Counted from the first letter of the stretch, positions 21,575-33,901 are shown. The stretch: DNA of 64,000 bases from Closterium sp. Naga37s-1 (GCA_947471745.1 CANJKZ010001112.1:1836001-1900000), one strand, 5' to 3'. Numbers and translations are program-made. The notes: a model not told the origin generated them from the sequence alone.

Positions 21575-23415
21575 GTGATATGCAAAGGGCGACGCCTCCA
21601 GGCACTGGTTGACAGTGGTGCGTCCCACTCGGTGTGCGGCCGCGGGATGTTGGAGAAAATTGATGAACATTCGGAGGAAATCCAGTTTAGGGCAACGATG
21701 GTGGACGGTACGAAACTTCCCATCCACGGCGAACCATCACTGCCACTGCATATAGGTGAGTTGATATGGAAGCCGGCGTTGCCGATCATGAATATCAACG
21801 GGTTAGATTTCATCTTGGGGCGAGATTTCCTGAAGCGGTTCAACCTCGAGGTTGACCTGGTCAACCGAAAGGCGAGCATCTATAACAACGGGATATGTGT
21901 GGACCTGCGAAGCTGGACGGATACAGGGGACATTCCTGATACGACACTTGCACGGTTCAAAGGGATGGTGAACGAGAGTAACACGTGTTACTTAGCACTG
22001 GTTATTGCAGCAGTAGAGGACGAGAAGCTGAACCCGGAGCTACCTGCAGCAATACAGGAGGTGTTGGGGCAGTACAAATACATCATGCCAGACGACCTGC
22101 CTGCAGGAGTACAACAAGCGCCAGACCACGAGCACGAGATCGTGGAGGAGCCAGGTGCGAAACCCGTCTCATGTGCACCATATCGTCTCAGTCCGAGTGA
22201 ACTAACAGACATGAAGAAGCAGATAGAGGATCTACTGGACAGACAACTGATCCGCCCATCCCTACGGTGCACCAGTTCTCTTCACTCCAAAACTGGACGG
22301 AAGTTTATAGATGTGCATCGACTACCAAGCACTGAACAAACAGACAGTCAAGAACATCTTCTAGACCAACTGCGTGATGCAACGGTGTTTTCAAAGCTGG
22401 ACCTACGGTCGGGCTAATGGCAGATCAAGGTGGCAGACAACTCGATCCACAAGACAGCGTTCCATACCGGATACAGCTCCTTCGAATAATTAGTGATGCC
22501 GTTCGGACTCTGCAACGCACTAGCAACGTTCCAGGCAGAGATGAATCACATCCTAGAACCCCTGCTGGACGAATGTGTGGTGGTGTACCTGGACAACATG
22601 CACATCTGCGGAAAGTCTTCGAGATCCTGTGGAAAAACAAATTCTACGTGAAGTTGTCGAAGAGCGACTTTGCCCTGAAGAAGGTGCAGTTTCTCGGGTA
22701 CATGGTGAGTGTCGAGGGCGTACACGTGGACCCGCGGAAGATCGAAGCCGTCAAGAAGTGGAAAGTACCGGATAAGGTGAAGGATTTGCAGCAGTTTCTA
22801 GGCTTCCCCAACTATTGCAACAGGTTCGTGCCACAGTACGCTAAGGTAGCAGCACCACTGACGAACTTAATGAAAAAGGATACAACCTATGAATGGGAGA
22901 CTCCTGAACAGCAAGCCATGGAGCACCTACAGACAGCACTTACTACAGCGCCTTTACTCATCCTATCGAATCCAGACAAGCGCTACGTGGTGGAAGCAGA
23001 CACTAGTGACCAGGCAGTCGGAGCAGTACTGATGCAGGATCACGTACGCAGTTTGCAGCCCATTGCCTACCATAGTAAGAAGCTATACGGAGTAGGACTA
23101 AACTACCCAATCCATGACAAGGAAGCCTTAGCGATAGTCACAACCTTCAAGGCGTGGAGGAATTACCTAGAGGGAGCCAAGACCACGGTTTACACTGTCC
23201 ACTGCAATCTCAAATACATGAAGTCACAATCTACCCTCTCACGATGACAGGTGCAGTGGGTAGACTTCCTGGAAACTCTCTTCCACTACGACATCGTCTT
23301 CAAGCCCGAATTACACAACAAAGCAGACGTGTTGAGCCGTGCCGGTGACATAGCCGGCATCCATCTCGACAGGATAAACCCTCTGCTCAAGGGTCTATTC
23401 AAACATGGGTATTAA
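21575..23415 (+). pseudogene. Gypsy F protease, reverse transcriptase and RNase H
   Basis: The aspartic protease (LVDSGASH at about 21605, FILGRDFL at about 21810) leads into RT (PYRLSPSELTDMKKQIEDLL at about 22180). A short stretch near 22260-22370 changes frame, then TVFSKLDLRSG reads to a TAA at 22415-22417. RT palm sequence resumes after it, with VVYLDN at about 22580 in place of the catalytic YxDD. The connection domain (VQFLGYMVS, LQQFLGFPNYCNRFV) and RNase H (YVVEADTSDQAVGAVL, about 22985) follow. A TGA at about 23245 and a final stop near 23413 close the segment. The lost catalytic Asp in YLDN and the frame breaks make it inactive. Confidence 0.88.
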
Positions 23416-23582
23416 GTTGATGCAGAAATTGATATAGCACAAAATCAGAAGTAGTTACAGAGGGAGAAAGACTTAGCTGTAAGGAAGGGTTCAGAAAAGA
23501 TTTGGGTACCGAACTAAGCTCCACTCTGACAACTCGTACCGGAGGAGTTCCATGACGTGGCATATGCGGGACATTTTGGGAG
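23416..23582 (+). pseudogene. Gypsy F integrase zinc-binding start, cut by hAT
   Basis: EEFHDVAYAGHFG at about 23540-23580 is the start of the HHCC zinc-binding domain of Gypsy integrases. The sequence breaks at 23583, where a CAAGGCTGTCA terminal repeat begins. The same protein resumes at 26056 with NKTLAGIAKYYYWP. Confidence 0.75.
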
Positions 23583-24010
23583 CAAGGCTGTCACTACCAG
23601 GGCGTTCGCCCTGCTGGCCCTTGAATTCCAGGGCTAGGTTTCCCTTGAATCTTGAAATTGGTGGGTTGCAAAATTTCTGACCCTGATTCTTTACAGGGCT
23701 GATTTCGGGCTCGTTTCTGGTGTTCAAAGGGTAGACTTCGGCGAGCCCCTACACCACCCTTCCCCCCCAACCGACCTCTCCCCGCCCACCCCCCCCCCCC
23801 GTTTTCCCTATCGACCTGGCCTACCATCCGCCATTTCCTGAACTGGTTGCATCCAACTTGGAACATATTCAATTCTTGGTTGGGGCGACCTCCAACCAAC
23901 TCAACCTAGAACTTATCTGCCTCTGCCAATCAGATTCTCACGCCACATGAATGTTGCTCAAACCTGCAGGCATATTTAGTAGGCAGCCTACCTAAAAACA
24001 ATGGGTTGGA

Positions 24011-25762
24011 TGTCAAAACATATATATCTCTATTTGTATCTAGGCTATGTAGGGGCTAGCTTTAGGGGGTACACACCATTGCTCGACACTTTACTTCTCC
24101 CTCCCTTGTTGACCTAATCTCCATTCTCCATTGCCTAATAAGTTCAACATGGTATAGAGCAGGTGGTCCTTAAGGACCATTTTCTTTTTCAAGCTTACTG
24201 CCCCTTCCGCTGCCAGGCAGGGTTTAGGGACCCTAGTAGAGCCTCCGACGGCCAGTCTACGGTCTCCGCCAGGCGCCTCGGGAGTGGCACGACACACTGA
24301 GGACTACTCATGCGGCTCTTGGGTTTGCTCCTTCGACTGCAGACCCGTCGCTGTTTCTACGCACCGACCCTTCTCAGCCACCGTTCTACATCCTCGTGTA
24401 CGCCGACGATTTCATTTTTGCTACTACTGACACAAAGGCACTGGCCCTTGTGAAGGCGGAACTGCAGAAGAGACACACTTGCACTGACCTGGGTGAGCTG
24501 CGCAGCTATCTTGGCTTGCAGATCACCCGGGACAGAGCAAGGCGCACCATCACTCTGACCCATTCACACATGGCGCAGCAGGTCCTGACGCGCTTCCGCT
24601 TTCAGTTCTCCTCACCACAGCCCACTCCTCTGCTTACGAGTCATTCGCTCTCAGCTCCACCTTCAGACAAATCCACAGAGCCGAGTGGTCCTTATCCAAA
24701 GCTTGTGGGTTGCCTCATGTACCTGATGACTTGTACTTGAACTGACCTCGCGTACCCTCTCAGCATCCTGACCCGTTTCATTGCTCCCGGTAGACATCGG
24801 AAGGAGGACTGGACAGCTGCACAGAGGGTACTCGTTACTTGTCCAGTACATCAGGCATGGGGCTTGTACTTGGAGGACGGGGTCCAGTTGTGCTCACTGG
24901 GCATTCAGACGCTTCTTGGGCGGACAACCAGGCAACTCAGCGGTCGTCACAGGGTTACACTTTCAGTCTCGGCACTGAATCTGTCTCCTGGAGGTCCACC
25001 CGCTCGTCTTCTGTTCTCAGCTATGGTTGTGATGATGAGATCTATGCGAGGGCCATGGCCGCATTGGAGTTATGCTGGCTGACCTACTTGCTGACCGACT
25101 TGGGTGAGCGGCCTCGTTCTCCTCCGGTCCTGTACGTCGACAACAAGGCCATGATTGCCTTGTGTCGCGAGTGGAGACTGGAGCATAAAACAAAGCACAT
25201 AGCTCTGCGTTACTACCTCGCTCGCAAGCTGCAGCAGCGTGGTCAGCTCCGCCTTGCTTACGTGGCCTCACAGGCCAACATAGCTGATATCTTCACCAAG
25301 GCTCTAGGGTCTGGTGATCATCAGCATTTTTGCACTGCTGTGGGCCTTGTGCCTAGTCTGCCTCACTTGCTTACCTCTTGACTTTGCCTTGTACTGTGAT
25401 CTATATAAATTTGCCTACATGCTTATCTTTGCTAGGTGGTGATCACTGTACTATGCATGTGCTATATATAACTCTGCATGTGAATTGGCCTTGTGGCAAT
25501 TTGCTTGTGCTCGGACTGTGTGGTGACTTTGTGATCCACCGTGAGCTTTGTTTTCCTTCTTCTCTTGACTGGTCTTGTGACCATTGCTTGTTCTGGCTAT
25601 CCCCCACTTCGCCTATGGGGGTGTGTCAAAACATATGTATCAATATTTGTATCTATGCTATGTAGGGGCTAGCCTTAGGGGGTACACAACATTGCACGAC
25701 ACTTTACTTGTACCTCCCTTGTTGGCTTAATCTTCATTCTCCATTGCCAATTAAGTTCAACA
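24011..25762 (+). mobile_element. Copia G, internally deleted, 1752 bp
   Basis: 139-bp LTRs at 24011-24149 and 25624-25762 are flanked by a perfect TTGGA duplication (24006-24010 and 25763-25767). The primer-binding site TGGTATAGAGC at 24150 is followed by the hairpin TGGTCC-TTAA-GGACCA (24164-24179). Gag, protease, integrase and the N-terminal RT are missing, and the leader joins directly to mid-RT. The two LTRs show many differences, so this is an older insertion than B or C. Confidence 0.9.
24230..25381 (+). pseudogene. Copia G RT C-terminus and RNase H
   Basis: It starts mid-RT with the segment equivalent to RRPVYGLRQAPREWHDTL of element B. It continues through FYILVYADDFIFATTD (about 24385; YVDD replaced by YADD), a TGA at about 24738 in a conserved Cys-Thr-Arg-Pro region, a frameshift near 24830, and RNase H with GHSDASWADN and VDNKAMIAL. 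It ends at 25381. The stop, the shift and the absent N-terminus make it non-functional. Confidence 0.85.
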
Positions 25763-26055
25763 TTGGACTGTTCTTAGTGATGACTGTGAAAATGCTAGAG
25801 AACCTGAAGAGTGGGTATGTGCATAAGATTTTCAATGCTGCCAAGGTTAGAGAGCCTGCTAAGCGTGTCTAGTGATATGAACCAGCTGTAGTTGTCATCT
25901 TTGTAGTGGAATCGAGGCTACGGAAATTTCCACCCTAACCGTGAAGCCTAAAGTGCTGGTTTCGGCCCTAGCTCTGAAAACAATCAGGGTCGTACAAGCT
26001 GCGCCCCCAGATTTGTCCGGGTACCCCAAAACCAAATGACAGCCCTGTGTTGGAG

Positions 26056-26693
26056 TAACAAGACGTTAGCAGGGATAGCAAAATATTACTACTGGCCACA
26101 GATGGCAGCGGACGTGCAGCAGTTTGTCACCTCATGCGACACGTGCCAACGGATGAAGAGTAATAACCCGAAAAATGCAGGGCTAATTCAGCCTCAACCC
26201 GTACCGGAGCAGCCATGGCAAGTCGTTAGCCTTGACTTCATCACTAGGCTTTGTTCGACCTCACGAGGGCATGATGCTATACTCGTCGTGATCGATAAGT
26301 TCTCTAAAACGGGACATGTCATCCCGACCAATGCCACGGCTACAGCTGAAGCAACAGCTCGCCTCTTCTTTGACCGCATCATCATCATCCACGGCATCCC
26401 CGCTACACTCATCTCGGACAGAGACCCAGAATTCACAAGTAAGTTCTGGAGAGAACTCATGGGTTTATTGGGGACAAAGCTTGCGATGTCTTCAACTACC
26501 ACCTCCAGACTGACGGACAGACTGGGCGACTCAATCAGGTGGTTGAACAGTTACGTCAGCCACCAGGATTCACAGTTATCGACACTGGCAACTTGAACCT
26601 GTCTCACCTACCATCCAAGCTTCGGCCTTGCTTCTGTGGTCTCTTTCACATTGAGGCACGGGTAACACCAGTTACATTCCGCTTGCGCTTACC
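26056..26693 (+). pseudogene. Gypsy F integrase, cut by Copia C
   Basis: NKTLAGIAKYYYWPQM and CDTCQRMK complete the HHCC zinc finger. The core has LDFITRLC, VIDKFSKTGHVIP and SDRDPEFTSKFW, giving the two Asp residues of the D-D-E triad. The frame then degenerates: the QTDGQTE region is shifted near 26505. The C-terminal barrel-like part (CGLFHIEARVTPVTFRLRLP) runs to 26690, where Copia C interrupts. The remainder, including the chromodomain, lies after 33806. Confidence 0.85.
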
Positions 26694-26831
26694 TGTCAAA
26701 CATTGTATGTGTTATATTTGTGTAGGCTATTGTGGGTTAGCTTCTAGGGGGTACACAACTCTAGGTTTGACATACTTGTACTCTCATTCTCCTCCTAGTC
26801 CATCATTCTCGTTCACTCTTAGTTTCTCACG
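26694..26831 (+). repeat. 5' LTR of Copia C (138 bp)
   Basis: It begins TGTCAAACATTG. The last base is G (26831) where the 3' LTR has A. The primer-binding site follows at 26832, the hairpin at 26844-26861 and the GGGCCCACC box at 26872-26880. Confidence 0.95.
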
Positions 26832-26880
26832 TGGTATTACGAGCCTAGGTCGTTACCTAGGACCGAACGATGGGCCCACC

Positions 26881-27568
26881 GTTTTCGCCTAGTCGCGCCC
26901 TCGCGCGCCTCGCCTAGTCGCGCCCTCGAGCGCCCTCCTCTCTCTCACTTTCGCGCGCCCTAGCGTGCCTCTCGCGATCGGCCCCGCCTAGCCCGCACGC
27001 CCTAGCGTGCCTCGTGCGATCGGCCCCGCCTAGCCCCGCTCGCCCTTGCGAGCCTCTTACGGACCGGCCCCGCCCCTTAGCGCGCGCCCTTACGTGCCCC
27101 GTGCGACCGGCCCACACCCACCCGCGCGCCCTTGCGTGCCCTCGCGTACCGGCCCCGCCCAGCTAGACCGCCCTCGCGTACCTAGTGCGACCCGGCCCCG
27201 CCCCACCAGCCCGCCCTTGCGTGCCCCGTGCGACCAAGCCCCGCCCTAGCTAGCTCGCCACCCCGGGGACCCGTGCGCCCGTCCCCGTCGACCCATGCGT
27301 CGCCCTGCGGACCCCTCCTCCCCGCACACCTGAGTTTGCTTACCGCACACCCGAGTTCGCTTCCCGCACACTTGTGCACGATTCGCGCACACCTGAGCTC
27401 GCTTACCCCACCTCGAGTAGCCGCTCCCTAGCTGAGCCGAGCCGCCCCACCGAACCGCGCCGCCCTATCGAGCCGCGCCTCCTACCGAGCCGCGCCCCTG
27501 ATTCTGTCACTGCTACTGTCACTACTGCTGTTTCTGCTACTACTACTGCTGCTCCTCCTACTGTCACT
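26881..27568 (+). repeat. GC-rich iterated leader of Copia C
   Basis: It is the counterpart of 8121-8851 in element B, with the same repeated words and a shorter GAGCCGCGCC section. No gene is visible. Confidence 0.8.
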
Positions 27569-28657
27569 ATGGCTAGCCCTCCTGTGCTAGCTTTCGATGC
27601 TGAGGGCCGCCCAGTGAAGTTTGACACCTGGATCGATGACCTGCACCTATTCCTACAGCTCACTGCCAAGGAAGACATCTCACTGTACGATCACGCCTTA
27701 GGCCATGCTACTGCCCCTTCTGCTACTGCTGACAGCACTACCCGCTCACAGTGGCAGACTCGTGACGCCCACGCTCGCTTTGCTATTCGCAACTCCTTGC
27801 CGATAGATGAGCGCGAGCACTTTGGCCAGCACAAGACTGCACAGGCACTGTACACTGCTGTCGTTGCCCGCTACTCCTCACCTGCCTCTGCCGCACTAGG
27901 CCGTCTCTCACTCCCCTACCTGTTCCCCGACCTGTCCTCTTTCTCCACAGTCGTTGACCTCATCACGCACCTCCGCACTAGTGAGGCCCGCTTCTGTGCC
28001 GCTATGCCCGATGAGTTTCTTGCCAAGAACCCCCCCCCGCTCTGGCTCACTCTCTACCATCTAGTCACCCGCCTCCCTGACACTCTGCGTGCAGTCAGGG
28101 ACCACTTCCTAGCTCGCTGCCCCACAGAGCTCACCATTGCCATCCTCGAGAAGGAACTACTTGCAACTGAGGCTAGCATAGTCGCTGTAGGTGCCTCTCG
28201 TGGCGACCCCCGCACCCCTTTCTTTGAGGGGTGTTCCCCTTCCCCCCTTCTCCCCTCTGTAGCCTCTGCTGCTGCTGTCGACCTCCTTGGTGCTGAGAAG
28301 GTCGGGACTGTGTCCGCTCCGAGCTGGCGCCGCAGCGGCAAAGGCAAATGGGGCAAGGGAGGCGGAGGTGACGGCGGGGGAGGCGGTGGTGGGGGCGGTG
28401 GCGGCGGTGGGGGTGGTGGCGGGGCTGGAGGGACTAGTGGCAGCGGTGGGGGTGGTGGCGGCAGCGGCGGGGGAGGTGGCAGGGGCGGGGGCGGAGGTGG
28501 TGGCGGCGGTGGACGCGGAGGCGGCAGGGGCGGTGGTGGACGGGGTGGCAGCGGCGGAGGTGGTGGTCGTGGAGGCGCCGGCAGTGGCCAGAGCCAGCAG
28601 CAAACTCTGTCGCCCCAGGAGCTTCGTGAGTGGTACTCTCAGCACGGGGGGGGGGGG
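27569..28657 (+). CDS. Copia C Gag
   Basis: The ATG at 27569 (context TGTCACTATGG) matches the Gag start of element B. The capsid domain is uninterrupted here: nine Cs near 28030-28038 keep the frame through NPPPLWLTLYHLVTRLP, whereas B has ten. The glycine/arginine-rich tract follows (about 28365-28590), then SPQELREWYSQHGGGG. At the 13-G run (28646-28658) this frame passes into a non-conserved tail ending at 28813, while the conserved Cys/His motif and Pol lie in another frame. Gag forms the cytoplasmic virus-like particle that packages element RNA. Confidence 0.9.
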
Positions 28658-31600
28658 GTGGACTTAGCTGCACGTACGTCATCCGCACAGGTGACCGCAC
28701 TGGTCAGACGTGTGGGAGGGCGCACCCCACGCAGCGCTGCTTCTCCCGCCTCGACGACGCCTGGCGCACTCAGTTCCCTGGTGCCACTGAGCTGCCCCGC
28801 TGGGCCGATCTGATGAGGAAGAACATTGATATCTATGCTCTTGACTTTGATGCTATTCTCACTGCCATGTATGTCTTGTCTACTAGTGGAGAGGGTGATC
28901 AGTACCTGTGTGTTCCGCCCGACCCGGGCATTCGACCCAGTGGAGCTGCCACTCTAGGTGCTAGTGTGTCTGGTGCCCTAGTTGCTGGTGAGGCTGCCGC
29001 TCTAGGTACTTACGTGTCTGCTGCCCCAGGTGCTGGTGAGGCTGCTGCTCTAGGTGCTCGTGAGTCTGCGCCCCCTGGTACTGGGTCTACTGAGGCACTG
29101 CACACCTTCACTCTGGACTCAGGTGCTTCTCGCTGTTTCTTTCGTGACCGCACTGCCCTTGAGCAGCTTGCTCGGCCAGTTGCAGTCTCCCTCGCTGACC
29201 CCTCTGGGGGTCCGGTCGTTGCGACCTCCTCCACTGTCCTCCCTTGTCCTGCGGTTCCGTCGGGCACACTGTCAGGTCTCTACCTCCCCTCGTTCTCTAC
29301 GAACTTGGTGGCGGGTAGTGCGCTCCAGGACGGGGGTGTCCACCAGTTTACCCCTGCCTACGAGCGCGTGACACACTGCATGTGCGCTCGGACGGGCCGC
29401 CACCTGGCTACCTTCACTCGGCAGCCGGGGTCGGACCTGTACACACTGACCACTAAGTCCCCTCAGGTAGCTGCGTCTGCGTCTGCGTCAGGTCAGCTGT
29501 CTGCCCCCTGCTCGTGTCGCTCCCTGGCACACGAGACTGTCCTCTGGCACCACCGCCTTGGTCACCCGTCAGTGCAACGCCTTCGTGCCATGCACAAACG
29601 GTACCTTGTCTCTGGTCTTCCCAGGGTTCTCCCTCCACTCCCACCGTCGCCTGCTCCTCCCTGCCTTCCCTGTGTCGAGGGGCGGCAGCGCGCTGCTCCT
29701 CACTCCTCCTCGTTCCCTCCCACAGAGGCTCCACTGCAGACTCTCCGCCTGGACGTGTGGGGCCCAGCCCGCGTCCGTGGACAGGGTCAGGAGAGGTACT
29801 TCCTGATCGTTGTTGACGACTACTCACGCTACACCACGGTCTTCCCCTTGCGCACCAAGGGTGAGGTCCCTGATGTTTTGATCCCTTGGATCCGTGCTAC
29901 TCGTCTCCAGCTCAGTGAGCGGTTCCAATCGGACTTTCCTGTCCTGCTTCTGCACTCTGACAGAGGTGGTGAGTTCTCCTCCGACCTCTTGGCAGCCTAC
30001 TGTACGGAGCACGGCATCCGCCAGACGTTCATGCTTTCGGCCTCCCCACAGCAGAATGGGGTTGCTGAGCGCCGCATTGGTTTGGTCATGGAGGTCGCTC
30101 GTACCTCCTTGATCCATGCGGCTGCCCCCCACTTTCTGTGGCCGTTTGCGGTCCGATACGCTGCGCATCAGCTCAACCTCTGGCCCCGTGTCTCCCTGCC
30201 GGAGACTTCTCCGACACTGCGTTGGACGGGAGAGGTTGGCGATGCGTCGCGTTTTCGGGTCTGGGGTTCTCGAGCTTTTGTTCGCGATACGTCCGCGGAC
30301 AAGCTCTCCTCCCGCGCTGTTCCTTGTGTCTTCCTTGGCTTTGTCCCGGACGCGTCTGGTTGGCAGTTTTACCACGCCACCTCGCGCCGTGTCCTGCCCT
30401 CTCAGGACGTCACTTTTGACGAGTCCGTGCCCTACTACCGCCTCTTCCCCTACCGCACTGCCCCACTCCCCCCACCGCCTCTCTTCCTCGCGCCAGGTGC
30501 TGCTGTGGTAGACCCCCTCCCCCCTCAGGGTGCCGCTCCCTCAGGTGTGTCCCAGGTAGACCTGGTTGAGCCTGTCGAGGTAGCTGTCGACTCTCGTCCT
30601 GCTAGGGGTGCTGAGCCTGAGCGAGCGGAGCCTGGGGGTGCGGAGCCTGGGGTTGCGGAGTCTGGGGGTGCTGAGCCTGGGGGTGCGGAGCCTGCGGGTG
30701 CTGAGTCTGGGGGTGCTGAGCCTGGGAGTGCTACGTTTGAGGGTACTGGGACTGAGCATGCTTCACCTGGAGGAGCTCTCTCCTCACAGCAGCTACGAGA
30801 GTGGTACTTACAGTACTGCAGCCTCAGGAAGGGTGCCTCTGGAGCTAGGAGTGCTGCTGGAGCTGGTGCTAGTGCTTCCCCTCCTAGGCGGGAGCTGCCC
30901 TCTCCCCAGCGGCTCCGAGAGTGGTACGCTCGGCGCTGCAGTCTCCGGAGTGGCGCTCCTAGTGTCGCGGACCCTGGTGCTGGAGGTGCTGCTACTGCTG
31001 GCGGTGCTGCTGGTGCTGCTGGTGCTGCTGGAGGTGCTGCTGGTGCTGGTGCTGCTGGAGCTGCTGGAGGTGCTGCTGCTACTGGCGGTGCTGCTGGCGC
31101 TGCTGGAGGTGCTGCTGGAGCTGCTGGAGCCGCTGGTCCTGGGGGTGCTCGTACTGGAGGTACTGGAGCTGCTGGGACTGGGCCTGCTGAGGGGGTTGTC
31201 GCTCGAGGTGCTGAGCGGCCGCGGCCGTACTACGTTCCGCTCCTTCAGCAGGTTCTTAGTCTCCCACCCTCTACTGGTCCTTCTCCTCCCCTACTGAGTC
31301 CACCGCCTGTCCAGTCGCAGTCACAGTTACAGCCAGCCTCTCCACTGCCTGGTCCTTCTCCTTACGCTGAGCCGACGGAGGGTCTTACGGAGCGTCGTGA
31401 GCCTGAGTCTCGTCCTCCGTCGCCTGAGTCTCGTCCAGAGTCGTCTGAGTCGCGTCCAGAGTCACCTGTCCGTGCTGTCCGCGCTGGTCGTCGTGCTCCG
31501 CGTGAGCGACCTCCTCCTGTTCCTGGCACTCACTATATGACTCTGCGTCCTTCCACTGCTCCACAGCGTGTCCCTCTGACGTCCCCTCCTGCGTCCTCTC

Positions 31601-33522
31601 TTCCTGCTCTTGCTGACCCGGAGTCTGACTCTCTTTGTGCTGCCAGTCCTACTGTCACGCGTCTCCTTGCCACTGTTGTCACTGACCCTTCCTTCGAGTC
31701 CTCTGCTGCGTCTGCTCTAGTCGCTGAGCTTGTTGACTTTGCTGCCGCCTGTCGTCTAGACTACGCCGCTAGCCTTGTTGCTGAGTCTGAGTCTGTCTGT
31801 CCTCCGTCCGTCGGGGGTGAGTGTGCTCTTGGCACGGACGTCCTTGAGGACAGACAGGAGGAGTTTGAGTGCTTTGCCGCTGCTTTGCCTCATCTCGTGT
31901 CCATGCTAGTTGCCCCTGAGGGAGACCCGGATGCACCAGACATCCCGACCCCACGCTCCTACGCAGAGGCGATGGAGGGTCTCTACTCCTCTCAGTGGCA
32001 GACAGCCATGGACGCAGAGATGGCTTCCTGGAAATCCACAGGCACCTACGTCGACGAGGTTCCCCCACCTGGGGCGAACATCGTCAGTGGCATGTGGATT
32101 TTCAGGGTGAAGCGGCCGCCGGGTTCTCCGCCTGTCTTCAAGGCGCGTTACGTTGCACGAGGCTTCAGTCAGCGAGAGGGAGTAGACTTCTTCCAGACCT
32201 TCTCCCCGACCCCGAAGATGACCACTCTTCGGGTTCTGCTGCACGTCGCCGCTCAGCGTGACTACGAGCTCCACTCTCTTGACTTCAGCACTGCGTTCCT
32301 ACAGGGCAGCCTGCACGAGGAGATCTGGCTGCGCCGCCCACCTGGCTTCACTGGGTCGTTCCCTCCTGGTACCCAGTGGAGCCTCCGGCGGCCAGTCTAC
32401 GGTCTCCGCCAGGCACCCCGTGAGTGGCACGACACACTGAGGACTACACTTGCGGCTCTTGGGTTTGCTCCTTCTACTGCTGACCCGTCGCTGTTTCTAC
32501 GCACCGACACCACTCTGCCGCCGTTCTACGTTCTCGTGTACGTCGACGACTTGGTCTTTGCTACTGCTGACACTGAGGCACTCGCCCACGTGAAGTCGGA
32601 GCTGCAGAAGAGACACACGTGCACAGACCTGGGTGAGCTGACAAGCTATCTTGGCTTGCGGATCACCCGGGATAGAGCACAGCGCACCATCACCTTGACT
32701 CAGTCACACATGGTGCAGCAGGTCCTTCAGCGCTTCCGCTTCACGTACTCCTCGCCTCAGCCCACCCCTCTGCCTACCGGTCACTCGCTCTCAGCTCTGC
32801 CTTCGGATGAGTCCGTAGAGCCGAGTGGCCCGTATCCAGAGCTTGTGGGCTGCCTCATGTACCTGATGACCTGCACTAGACCTGACCTTGCATACCCTCT
32901 TAGCATCCTAGCACGCTATGTCGCTCCTGGCCGTCACCGGAAGGAGCACATGGATGCCGCTAAGAGGGTGTTGCGCTACTTGTGCAGTACGTCGGGCATG
33001 GGGCTTGTGCTTGGAGGACGGCGCGACGTTGTTCTCACTGGACACTCAGACGCTTCTTGGGCTGACGACCAGGCTACGCAGCGGTCGTCTCAGGGTTACA
33101 CCTTCAGCCTTGGCTCTGGCTCTGTTTCCTGGCGTTCTACACGCTCTTCTTCTGTTCTCAGCTCCAGTTGTGAGGCTGAGATCTACGCCACAGCCATGGC
33201 GGCCCAGGAGCTACGCTGGCTCACCTACCTGCTGACCGACCTCGGAGAGCGGCCTCTTTCTCCTCCAGTGCTATACGTCGACAACAAGGCAGCCATTGCC
33301 TTGTATGAGGAGCACAGACTGGAGCACAGAACGAAGCATATCGCTCTGCGCTACTTCCTAGCGCGAGAGCTGCAGCAGAGGGGTCAGCTTCGTCTCTCGT
33401 ACGTGGCCACTCGGGCCAACACTGCTGATGTGTTCACCAAGGCGCTTCAGCCTTGTGACCATCAGCGTTTCTGTACTGTGCTAGGCCTTGTGCCTACTCT
33501 CCCTCACCTGCTCACTTCTTGA
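28650..33522 (+). CDS. Copia C Pol polyprotein
   Basis: It is a single open frame from the G run to the stop at 33522. It contains the Cys/His motif C-x13-C-x3-H-x4-C (about 28670-28740), protease FTLDSGASRCFF (about 29110), integrase HHRLGHPS (29547), DVWGP (29751), HSDRGGEF (29955) and PQQNGVAERR (30046). The AEPGGAEP and Gly-Ala linker follows (30605-31215), then RT with KARYVARGF and YVDD (32010-32720), and RNase H with SDASWADD, CEAEIYA and VDNKAAIAL (33045-33305). Relative to B the linker has lost some repeat units. All active-site motifs are intact, so it is potentially functional if Gag and Pol can be joined across the G run. Confidence 0.94.
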
Positions 33523-33654
33523 CTCTGCTTGTACTGTGATCTCTCTATATATACCTGCATGCTTACACTTGCTAGGTTGTGATCACTGTACCTCTTGTTA
33601 TATTATCAAACTGCATGTGAACTGGTCCTGTGACCCCTTGTTCTCTCCCACTTA

Positions 33655-33805
33655 GCCTATGGGGGTGTGTCAAACATTGTATGTGTTATATTTGTGTAGG
33701 CTATTGTGGGTTAGCTTCTAGGGGGTACACAACTCTAGGTTTGACATACTTGTACTCTCATTCTCCTCCTAGTCCATCATTCTCGTTCGCTCTTAGTTTC
33801 TCACA
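33655..33805 (+). repeat. Polypurine tract and 3' LTR of Copia C
   Basis: GCCTATGGGGGTG precedes the LTR at 33668-33805. The tail between the pol stop and the LTR is shorter than in B: about 60 bases around CTTGCTTGTGCTCGGAATTT are absent. TTACC follows the LTR. Confidence 0.93.
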
Positions 33806-33901
33806 TTACCTACTATGTGGAAGCTTTAGCTACTGAATCCCTACAAGGACCCCAACCAACAGTTCTAGGGACAGCAGCTACCGCCACCACCACTTGTTCT
33901 C

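Larger units (their letters stand above)
23583..26047. mobile_element. Non-autonomous hAT transposon containing Copia G
   Basis: The left end CAAGGCTGTCA (23583-23593) and the right end TGACAGCCCTG (26037-26047) form an 11-bp terminal inverted repeat with one mismatch; the CAGGG terminus is hAT-like. Flanking octamers are TTTGGGAG (23575-23582) and TGTTGGAG (26048-26055), six of eight identical, as expected of a decayed 8-bp target duplication. The Gypsy integrase frame stops at the left edge and resumes at the right edge. Without Copia G the element is about 713 bp and has no transposase, so it depended on an autonomous relative. Confidence 0.7.
26694..33805 (+). mobile_element. Copia retrotransposon C, full length, 7112 bp
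   Basis: LTRs at 26694-26831 and 33668-33805 (138 bp each, two differences) are flanked by TTACC on both sides (26689-26693 and 33806-33810). The internal sequence is close to identical to element B throughout, apart from indels in the linker, a shorter tail before the 3' LTR and homopolymer lengths. It sits inside the Gypsy integrase. The 5' LTR ends in CACG rather than CACA, one of the two differences. It is probably the youngest or second-youngest insertion in the window. Confidence 0.97.

Noticed and set aside
27403..27678. Minus-strand frame over the Gag start of Copia C
   Set aside because: It is a shadow of the conserved gag sequence; the sense frame has the recognised domain.
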